Shown one piece after another: positions 50,909-57,365 of a stretch of 57,365 nucleotides of DNA. Made by a program: the position numbers and the translations under genes. Source of the stretch: an uncultured Prevotella sp. (GTDB lineage: Bacteria; Bacteroidota; Bacteroidia; Bacteroidales; Bacteroidaceae); assembly GCA_934229335.1 (NCBI GenBank), contig CAKQDQ010000005.1, forward strand, positions 1-57,365. The letters are read 5' to 3'. The notes under the pieces were generated by a model that made no database searches, was not told where the DNA came from, and saw nothing but the letters and a program-made list of their open reading frames with translations. Position 1 is the stretch's first letter. Each line of letters opens with the position of its first letter.

Positions 50909-50940
50909 AGAAAACTCCATATAAAAATTCTATATCAAAA

Positions 50941-52551
50941 ATGGCGGACAAGACAAATAACATTTTAAGCCTTAATCATAATGAGGCTATGGACTTCTTT
51001 CTGAAATCTGCACAATATCATGGCTTTGAATTACCTGAATATTTCGTATTTGATAAGTTACTACAAAGCATTAAAAAGAGTATTGGTGAAACACCATACG
51101 AAGAGTGTCTACAAGATGAAGTCTTACCAGAGAAACTGTCTGACGTAAACCTGGATATCCTGTTGAATAAGGACGGACATTATGCTGTTCGCCCTATTAT
51201 TCTTGCAAATCCATTCCTTTATTATTTCCTCGTTAGGGAGATTTGCAATGAACAATCGTGGACCGTTATACTACAACTGTTTGAGAAGTTTACAGTACCA
51301 CATATTACGTCTTGCGCCATACCTATCATTCCGAAAGAGAAAGAGCCTTTTCATAATTCTACTACCATACTAAACTGGTGGAGCAGCATGGAACAGAGGA
51401 GTATAGAACTGTCTTTGGAATACCGCTATATGTTTGTTACAGACATAACGAACTGTTATGGCTCTGTGAATCCGCAAGCCTTTGACTGGGCTTTCTCATT
51501 TAAGAACACTGAGAGTGAGCAGAAGACAAGTAGTAACATTGCAAAGAATATTCAAAGGTATCTATGCGCTTTACAACAAGGACGCAACATCGGTATTCCA
51601 CAAGGAAGTGCGGTTTTCGACTTCTTAGGGGAGATAGTATTAGGGTATTCTGACCTGCTCCTACATGAAGCAATACAAAAGGAGGGCATTACCACACGAT
51701 ACGAAATAATACGCTACCGTGACGACTATCGCATATTCTGTAATGACAAGGAAGTGCTTGAAAAAATATCATACATACTGCAACATATATTAGAGAGTCT
51801 AAACTTCAGAATGAACAGTAAAAAGACAAAGATAAGTGACAGTATTGTTACAGATGCCGTAAAGACTGACAAACTTGCATACATATACAACACTCCTGTC
51901 TTCAACAAGAAAGGGTGTGACTTTGATAGCTTCGAGAAACATCTGCTCTACATCTTGATGTTCGCACGTCAATACCCTGACAGCGGTTCTATCAAAACTA
52001 TGCTCTCTGATATAGACAAACGCATAGAGGACTGGCTGAAACCTTATGAGATAACAATAACCAAAGCGGCACATAATGGGAAGAAAGCAGAAACAAAAAA
52101 AATCACCAAGCAACACAACCTTGTGGGCGGTAGTGTACGCGCCATGTCTGCGATATGCGCACAAATAGCGTTAGAGAATGTAGGCTGCTGTCACTATGCA
52201 CTACGTGTGCTTAGCAGAATGGTAGATTCACTGAAAGATGAAAAGGAGAAAAGCACGATAATCAGTCTTGTATATTCAAGACTATGCAATCAACCTAACT
52301 CCGACTATAACCAATTGTGGCTTCAAAATATTACTTATCAACAGGATAAGAAAGACAACTATTCACCATACACAATGAGGCTATGTCGTTTGGTTGCTGG
52401 CGATAATGATGTTGAACTATGGAACAACGGCTGGATAAAGCCTAAGTTTCTGTCGGGCTTACCGATTAACGGAATTATTGACAGCGAGACATTGAAACAG
52501 GTTACTCCTGTTATCACGTTCAGAGAAACAAGAATATATAACGATATGTAA
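50941..52551 (+). CDS. non-intron reverse transcriptase (unknown-group / defence-type RT)
   Basis: A 536 aa RNA-directed DNA polymerase. An N-terminal helical part (1-150) is followed by RT motifs: FVTDITNCYGSVNP (165-178, catalytic D168), GIPQGSAVFDFLGEI (218-232), and IIRYRDDYRIF (256-266) with the catalytic YxDD as YRDD, then KKTKISD. Residues about 330-536 are an alpha-helical extension with no nuclease, maturase or HNH motif, unlike group II intron proteins. This points to the Abi/UG (DRT) class of bacterial RTs, many of which block phage. No msr/msd-like retron RNA is obvious. It follows a degraded nuclease gene and has an intact frame. Exact group needs a phylogeny. Confidence 0.88.
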   Translation: MADKTNNILSLNHNEAMDFFLKSAQYHGFELPEYFVFDKLLQSIKKSIGETPYEECLQDEVLPEKLSDVNLDILLNKDGHYAVRPIILANPFLYYFLVREICNEQSWTVILQLFEKFTVPHITSCAIPIIPKEKEPFHNSTTILNWWSSMEQRSIELSLEYRYMFVTDITNCYGSVNPQAFDWAFSFKNTESEQKTSSNIAKNIQRYLCALQQGRNIGIPQGSAVFDFLGEIVLGYSDLLLHEAIQKEGITTRYEIIRYRDDYRIFCNDKEVLEKISYILQHILESLNFRMNSKKTKISDSIVTDAVKTDKLAYIYNTPVFNKKGCDFDSFEKHLLYILMFARQYPDSGSIKTMLSDIDKRIEDWLKPYEITITKAAHNGKKAETKKITKQHNLVGGSVRAMSAICAQIALENVGCCHYALRVLSRMVDSLKDEKEKSTIISLVYSRLCNQPNSDYNQLWLQNITYQQDKKDNYSPYTMRLCRLVAGDNDVELWNNGWIKPKFLSGLPINGIIDSETLKQVTPVITFRETRIYNDM

Positions 52552-52612
52552 GGTTATCTTATGGTCACGCTATTAGTGACACTGTATAGACCTAACTCTT
52601 ACTTATAAGAAC

Positions 52613-52660
52613 AAGGGGTATATCAACAGTCATTTGGACTGAGATATACCCCTTTACTAT
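52613..52660. terminator. terminator after the RT gene
   Basis: AAGGGGTATATC (52613-52624) pairs with GATATACCCCTT (52643-52654) around an 18 nt loop, followed by TACTATAT. Confidence 0.8.
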
Positions 52661-52672
52661 ATGTACCTTACG

Positions 52673-52703
52673 CCTTATGATTTATTCATCATAAATTATA
52701 AGG
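52673..52703 (-). terminator. hairpin terminator of the GH30 gene
   Basis: CCTTATGATTTAT and ATAAATTATAAGG pair (one mismatch) around TCATC, 9 bp past the GH30 stop on the minus strand. Confidence 0.6.
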
Positions 52704-52712
52704 TGGGCTTTA

Positions 52713-54680
52713 TCACCACACTTTCTTTCTGCCATTTACTATATACACGCCTCCACGTCGTGGCGTTGTTACACGCTGACCGTTAAGGTTGTATATGACA
52801 TTATCGCCCATTTTGTTCTCTGTCGTCGTATTAACACTCTCTATTCCTGCAGGCGTATCAGGATGACGCACCAGTTTGATATTGCCAACTAACAACTCAG
52901 AATATCCACTTGTAGCCTTGGCTGTGCCCCAGCGCAAGATGTAATTGCCTGCCGACTGTATCTCAAAGTCAAGCGAACATTCAGTAGGATTGATTATACG
53001 TACCTCTGAACCATTGCCAGATACATATTCCGTAGGAACGCACTTCTGGGACTTTAGACTGCTGCCAGAGACGGGCAGGACTGCGCATGTCAACGATGGC
53101 GTTGCCTTCCAGCCCTCTACAGAATATGACAATGTGTATTTACCGGGCTGGAGATACAGACGATGGGCCGACTCTTCACCATAACTAATATATCCTGATG
53201 CGTTGGTACCAGAACGGAAGTAAAAGGCATATTGCATGGCACCCTCTGCAGAGAAACTCATTACACGAGGTCCGAGACTGTAATTGCCCTCATAGCGTAA
53301 TCCACTCTCTGATTGACTGCGCCATCCTGCTGGCACGCATCCAGCTCCACTAAGGGCGAACTCATCCGTAAAGACTGTCTCGGTGCCTAAAGGTTCTTCT
53401 GGTATATCTGTACGCTTTGATGACTTGCGGAAAATATACGTGTTGACACTATACGGTGCTACAGCCACCTCTGGAGCGTACGTCTCATCCACTTCGGTCA
53501 TTGTCGTCTTCTTGGCATTGAGCGTTGCAGATGTTGTCACTGCTGTACCACCAAGGGTATAAAACGGAAGGGTAAGCTTGGTAGCGTATGTATCGCCAGA
53601 GGGGTTGATTACCATCACTACAACGCTGTCGCCTGACTCCGTGATATATGCTGATGAGGATAACTTTCCTGTTGCGTCATCAAGAGAATGACGCACCCTC
53701 GTTGTGCCTGCTACATACTTTGCATATTGCGACAAGACGTAACCACGTTTCGTTATCTGATTATTCACCGTGCCGTACTGTCCATCGCCCAAACATCCAT
53801 AATATCGCTTCAGTGAGTAGTGAACCCATGCACTCATATTAGCGAGCATGGCGTCGTTAATGCTGCGAGCGAAGAGAAATCCATCTGTCTGCCAATCGAT
53901 GTTCTTGCCTTCCTTCTCCTGACGTTCGTTGATAAGAAACTCTGTCATCCATACTTCCTTGCCTTTCTGCTCCGCAAGGGGGTAAGACGAACCATCCCAA
54001 CCATAGAAATGTCCTCCAAGAATATCAAGGTGCTCACACGCTGCCTCGTCATTAAGAATGGGCTCGTGCATACTACGTGTGAAATGAACCGCCTCAGGAG
54101 CAATGACCTTACACTCTATCTTTGCACCTTGCTCTCTGAGGAACTTTGCCAACTGCTCTCCTGTCCATATACAACTCTGATACGATGTGTTCCAGTCTGG
54201 CTCATTCTGTATCGACACTGCATCTATCCTCGCACCCTGGGCCTTCATATACTTGTAATAGTCGTTAAGCAGTTTAGCCCAATCAGCATAACGACTTTCG
54301 AGCAGCGAACCACCATTCGTCTCACTGCTGTTAGACTTCCATGCTGCTGGGGGGGACCAAGGTGAGGCGAAGATGAACGCACCATACTTTTTGGCACGCT
54401 TGGCATTGGCAATGCCATTATTCCAATAACTACGGTTGTTGGCCATATAGAGACGCAAGATATTTAGCCCCAACTGGTTCTCGCCCTTGCCGAAGAGCAT
54501 ATCCATCTCATCATTACCCAACCAGTACGCCCACTGCGGACTGGGTGAGAAACCACCAAAGCCTGTCACATGCTGATAGTGAGTACGACTGTCTACATTG
54601 ATGCCAGCTTTTTGTTCCACAGCCATTGTCGACATTGCCGAAGACAATGCTGCGATAGTAAAAATAAATTTCTTGAACAT
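52713..54680 (-). CDS. GH30 glycosidase (glucuronoxylanase-like), secreted
   Basis: A 655 aa secreted enzyme from MFKKFIFTIAALSSAMSTMA. The barrel begins HVTGFGGFSPSPQWAYWL. ASPWSPPAAWKSN, acid/base E160 in SIQNEPDW and nucleophile E247 in WMTEFL are the GH30 catalytic elements. A beta domain fused to the barrel follows (about 300-430), then a beta-sandwich (about 435-620), and the YNLNGQRVTTPRRGGVYIVNGRK tail. The motifs resemble subfamily 8 xylanases that cut beside glucuronic acid side chains, which would feed the GH115 enzyme of this genome. Other GH30 specificities are possible. A run of seven G lies at 54349-54355 in the gene. Confidence 0.88.
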   Translation of the reverse strand: MFKKFIFTIAALSSAMSTMAVEQKAGINVDSRTHYQHVTGFGGFSPSPQWAYWLGNDEMDMLFGKGENQLGLNILRLYMANNRSYWNNGIANAKRAKKYGAFIFASPWSPPAAWKSNSSETNGGSLLESRYADWAKLLNDYYKYMKAQGARIDAVSIQNEPDWNTSYQSCIWTGEQLAKFLREQGAKIECKVIAPEAVHFTRSMHEPILNDEAACEHLDILGGHFYGWDGSSYPLAEQKGKEVWMTEFLINERQEKEGKNIDWQTDGFLFARSINDAMLANMSAWVHYSLKRYYGCLGDGQYGTVNNQITKRGYVLSQYAKYVAGTTRVRHSLDDATGKLSSSAYITESGDSVVVMVINPSGDTYATKLTLPFYTLGGTAVTTSATLNAKKTTMTEVDETYAPEVAVAPYSVNTYIFRKSSKRTDIPEEPLGTETVFTDEFALSGAGCVPAGWRSQSESGLRYEGNYSLGPRVMSFSAEGAMQYAFYFRSGTNASGYISYGEESAHRLYLQPGKYTLSYSVEGWKATPSLTCAVLPVSGSSLKSQKCVPTEYVSGNGSEVRIINPTECSLDFEIQSAGNYILRWGTAKATSGYSELLVGNIKLVRHPDTPAGIESVNTTTENKMGDNVIYNLNGQRVTTPRRGGVYIVNGRKKVW

Positions 54681-54754
54681 ATTGTTTAGTTTTTTCTTAT
54701 ACACCATAGTTACACCTTGTATGTTGCATATTTACATCTCGGTTTTCTTTTGCA

Positions 54755-54786
54755 CAAAGGTATAATTTATCTCTTATCTTTACAAA
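54755..54786 (-). promoter_or_regulatory. promoter of the GH30 gene
   Basis: TTTG (54783-54786) and TACCTTTG (54755-54762) on the minus strand, 20 bp apart, about 75 bp ahead of the start codon. Confidence 0.78.
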
Positions 54787-54839
54787 CACAAATGTTGAAA
54801 CATACCTTTTATGTTATTATTGTAAAACTTTTTGTTATT

Positions 54840-55180
54840 ATTTCAAAAGTCGAGGGCTCTTACCATACACGCTAAGCAAGAACCTTACTGGTTTTGGGGC
54901 GCAGCACATCAAGGCTTAGACTATCGACCCGAAGATGCAGCCTGACAAGGAAAACAGTAGGCTGACAAACTCCATTGACAATCTGTAGAAGAAACATTCA
55001 AACGAAGTGGAGACGCTTTAGCTCGGTTACTGTTCATCCGTCTCCTACAATACTTATTCTAATAAATTACCTTTCTTGTCAATGATGCACACATTAAATG
55101 TATATAACTAAATATCGTCAAATTACAAGATAGTCACCCCGTGTTGTTTTTATACATTCTAAAAAGCAAATTTAACTAAT
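54840..55180. other. intergenic with a degenerate coding trace
   Basis: On the plus strand 54934-55030 reads MQPDKENSRLTNSIDNL, stop, KKHSNEVETL, stop, which looks like a decayed coiled-coil coding segment, perhaps of an insertion sequence. I cannot assign it. The remaining sequence shows nothing. Confidence 0.3.
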
Positions 55181-55185
55181 AGAAC

Positions 55186-55216
55186 TTGTCGGTTCCGAAT
55201 TTTTTTAGTACATTTG
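55186..55216 (+). promoter_or_regulatory. promoter of the 55297 gene
   Basis: TTG (55186-55188) and TACATTTG (55209-55216), 20 bp apart, with a leader of about 75 nt. Confidence 0.65.
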
Positions 55217-55296
55217 CTAACAGATTTCTGTTGTACAACAGATTTGATTACAAACCTTATCTAACTATATAACAAAAAACTAAACAATTAGAAAAA

Positions 55297-55701
55297 ATGA
55301 GAAATTTATTTATTAAATGGATTTTGGCTATATGCCTTATTTCCTGTGCTGGCAACATTTATGCACAACGCAGATACTATTGCGAAATAAAGGGTATAGA
55401 AAAGGGTTTATCCTCTGGACTGAAAATCATTTTCGACTTTGGAACCCAAGCATCTTATAACATTTGGGGCGACCTCAGTAGCAAACTCAAATTTGTTGAT
55501 GATAATGGGAAAGAAATAAAGTTCAACAGCATGGTTGACGCAGCCAACTACATGGTTGAGAAAGGTTGGACTTTCCAACAAGCTTACTCGTCCTCATATG
55601 CTGGCACACCTGTCATTCACTGGATTTTCTATAAAGATGCTGCAAGTATGGAAAAAGCCAGACAAGGCATTAGAACAAAAACAGAATATAAGACAAAATA
55701 A
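55297..55701 (+). CDS. small secreted protein of unknown function
   Basis: A 134 aa protein with a signal peptide (MRNLFIKWILAICLISCAGNIYA, cleavage before QRRYY). The mature part is about 110 residues: YYCEIKGIEKGLSSGLKIIFDFG, KLKFVDDNGKEIKFNSMVDAANYMVEKGWTFQQAYSSSYAGTPVIHWIFYKDA. The 'MVDAANYMVEKGWTF...YKD' ending recalls small Bacteroidota proteins with a conserved 'G+NY+..GW' element, but I cannot name the family. It stands alone next to transposon debris. Confidence 0.7.
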   Translation: MRNLFIKWILAICLISCAGNIYAQRRYYCEIKGIEKGLSSGLKIIFDFGTQASYNIWGDLSSKLKFVDDNGKEIKFNSMVDAANYMVEKGWTFQQAYSSSYAGTPVIHWIFYKDAASMEKARQGIRTKTEYKTK

Positions 55702-55812
55702 TGGTTACCAGCAATCATTTATCCTCAACCTCCGAAAATAGCCGGCGCAACCAACAAACCCTGTGGGGAAGCAGTACGGACGCTAACCCAAAACTGTTGA
55801 CTAACGACACAT

Positions 55813-56307
55813 GAAGAATGGTATGTCTACGACTCCTTTTACCTGTGCACGAAAGCATTTAATCTTTGAGTTCAGCGATTCAGCTGAGGCGTTTGTCTTA
55901 CCTCTTTCGAAGTAGTTCAGAATTTCATCCTCATAGAATCTGATTGTATCGCGTACGGACTTGACTTCACGCAGAGTGCATGCAGCTACTATCTCATACC
56001 ATTCCTTGAACTTCTATTTGGCAGTCTCCTTTGTGATATTCTTGTTTTTGTATATGGCTCTGAGGGAATTGAGCAGATTGTATGCTTCTTCAAGTTTGGG
56101 GTAGTGCACGAATAGTATCTTCGCACGCTTTTCCTGCGTTGAGCTCCATTTCTCTCGGCTCACAGACAGTTGCTTGCTACATCGTGTCAGTGCCTCTACG
56201 AGGGTTTCGCCATTTTCAAGTCTTGGGGGCTCAAAGCGAGTGTTCAACCTCTTAGGCTTTCTTCCGCGCTTGCCCATCTTCCAGTTCTTCCCATGCTTTT
56301 TCCTCAT
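55813..56307 (-). pseudogene. broken ISL3/ISAon1-type transposase
   Basis: On the minus strand, LTRCSKQLSVSREKWSSTQEKRAKILFVHYPKLEEAYNLLNSLRAIYKN is followed by a TAG (56014-56016). Then, in the same frame, FKEWYEIVAACTLREVKSVRD leads to FYEDEILNYFERGKTNASAES and LNSKIKCFRAQVKGVVDIPFF. This is the C-terminal half of an ISL3-group DDE transposase (NASAES.N.KIK.FR is diagnostic). The N-terminal half is absent and the stop makes it inactive. Its N-terminal side abuts the group II intron remnant directly. Confidence 0.85.
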
Positions 56308-57365
56308 TCATAACCTGCTGAGCGCAACTTTTTGTTATTTTTTGATCTTTTAAAATAGGACTATCAGCTATTCGCCAATAACTCTTGCGAGTATTACCAC
56401 ATTCGTATGCTTGGTATTTATTGATACCGCACCTGACGAGGTTTGCCACTTTTGTCTTGACTTTCTTCCAAGCTTTCCATATACACATACGTATTCTGCG
56501 GCTTAACCATTCGTCTGTTTCAAGCAAGAGACGCTTATATTGGCAAGGTGATAATAACCGAACCAACCTCTTATGTATTCTTTCTGCTTTTGCTTTCTCT
56601 TAGCATATCCCCAACCATTGCTACGACTTGTCAGTTCTTTTAGTCTTGATTTCATCTTGACGTGGGACTTTGGATGCACCGTGAGTTGGCATTTGCCTTT
56701 CATCACATAAAAGGAGTAGCCAAGGTATTTCACTCCGCACACGTACGACACTACGGTCTTCTCATTGTTGACCTTGAGATATAGAGCTTTCTCTATTAAT
56801 CGGGTTATACTCTCCTTTACTCGCATTGCTGCTCTTTGGGACTTGCAGAATATCATCGAGTCGTAGGCATAGCGCACAAAGGGGAGTACTCTGTGTTCGA
56901 GTTCCTTATCCAATTCGTTAAGCATTATGTTACTCAACAATGGACTTAGCGGTCCTCCTTGGGGAGTTCCTTCCTCACTCGCAGCAAACACACCCTTCAT
57001 TCATCACCCCGCTACGGAGATACTTGTGCATAAGGCTGACTTCTCTGCCGTCACTGTACGGCTGAGGATTTCTATGAGTTTGCTATGGCTCACTGTATCG
57101 AAGAAGCGTTCAAGGTCAAGGTCTACTACATATATGTAGCATTCGTTGATTATCTTTTGCGCTCCTCGTAGTGCGTCATGGCATCCTTTTCTCGGACCGT
57201 AATTTGTCTTGGAGGATTGGTTTTCATAGATGGGAAATTTGTTTATGGTTTGTTGCACTAAGCGGTCTACCACGGTGTGGATTCCCAATAGGCGCATCTT
57301 GCCATTGTCTTTGGGTATTTCTACCCTTTTCACTGGGTTCGGACGGTAAGAGCCGTCCATCAAGG
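56252..57365 (-). pseudogene. ltrA: group II intron reverse transcriptase/maturase, frameshifted and truncated by the window
   Basis: From right to left: GSYRPNPVKRVEIPKDNGKMR and YVVDLDLERFFDTVSHSKLIEIL (RT motifs 1-3), then EEGTPQGGPLSPLLSNIMLNELDKELE, FVRYAYDSMIF (motif 5, normally YADD), the X domain, and ETDEWLSRRIRMCIWKAWKK with YWRIADSPIL (maturase C-terminus). At least four frame changes are visible (near 57050, 56995, 56540 and 56320), and the catalytic YADD is changed to YAYD. No intact protein is possible. Intron domains V-VI are not seen between its end and the transposase fragment. The N-terminus continues beyond the window. Confidence 0.9.

Noticed and set aside
50941..52551. 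Group II intron or retron reverse transcriptase
   Set aside because: No maturase X or endonuclease domain and no intron RNA features; the retron VTG/NAXXH-type motifs were not recognised. The true intron-type protein in the window is the broken one at 56252-57365.
54934..55030. Small coiled-coil gene
   Set aside because: Two in-frame stops within 100 bp and no ribosome-binding or promoter context; kept only as a degenerate trace.

Overview
The window looks like a chromosomal piece of a gut- or mouth-type Bacteroidota genome, most likely Prevotella or a close relative. The reasons: repeated Bacteroidota-type promoters (TAnnTTTG near -7 and TTTG/TTG about 20 bp upstream), a fructan locus run by a hybrid two-component regulator, GH115/GH30/GH2/GH29 secreted glycosidases, lipoproteins with Bacteroidota-style SPII signals, and C-terminal tails of the 'YNLNGQRV...GVYIVNGRK' kind. 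This is inference from gene content; no database search was run.

Layout. 1-5000: a tRNA-Val cut by the window edge, class II fructose-bisphosphate aldolase, and two tandem paralogous lipoproteins of unknown function. 5100-6560: a GNAT acetyltransferase and a small overlapping two-gene unit (50 aa protein plus a DUF6169-like protein). 6585-16178 (minus strand): a compact fructan utilisation locus, with hybrid two-component sensor, TonB-type outer membrane protein, GH32 fructanase, MFS sugar importer and PfkB fructokinase. 16334-21650: a giant exonuclease-RecQ-UvrD fusion helicase behind a YccF membrane protein. 21968-26765: lipoprotein, small HTH regulator, secreted protein, lipoprotein flavodoxin and an orphan beta-class DNA methyltransferase. 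26894-29660: lutABC for L-lactate oxidation, translationally coupled. 29948-36224: a xylan side-chain operon (GH115, GH2, acetylesterase). 36455-40232: hemolysin III-like protein, a Cu/Zn-type efflux permease with its metal-binding AraC regulator, and a lipoprotein. 40233-41400: 1.2 kb of nested intergenic repeats. 41401-45102: ECF sigma factor, short anti-sigma factor and a TonB-type outer membrane protein.

45155-52551 is the most unusual region. A two-gene module, an Rpn-type PD-(D/E)XK nuclease followed by a non-intron reverse transcriptase, is present twice and the copies have decayed in opposite ways. The first has an intact nuclease and a reverse transcriptase stopped at codon 77 and then deleted. 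The second has a gutted nuclease and an intact reverse transcriptase. The second copy also carries a 56 bp palindromic insertion with a 10 bp target duplication, and the first copy preserves the empty site. Between the copies lie a fragment of an ISAzo13-like transposase, the tail of a second outer membrane protein, a GH29 fucosidase and two small envelope proteins. 52713-57365 holds a GH30 glycosidase, an unknown secreted protein, a broken ISL3-type transposase and a broken group II intron maturase running off the right edge.

Together the metabolic genes describe an anaerobic plant-polysaccharide degrader (fructan, glucuronoxylan, fucosylated glycans) that also handles lactate. The reverse transcriptase module is the best candidate for an undescribed, probably defence-related system. 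Its function is inferred only.
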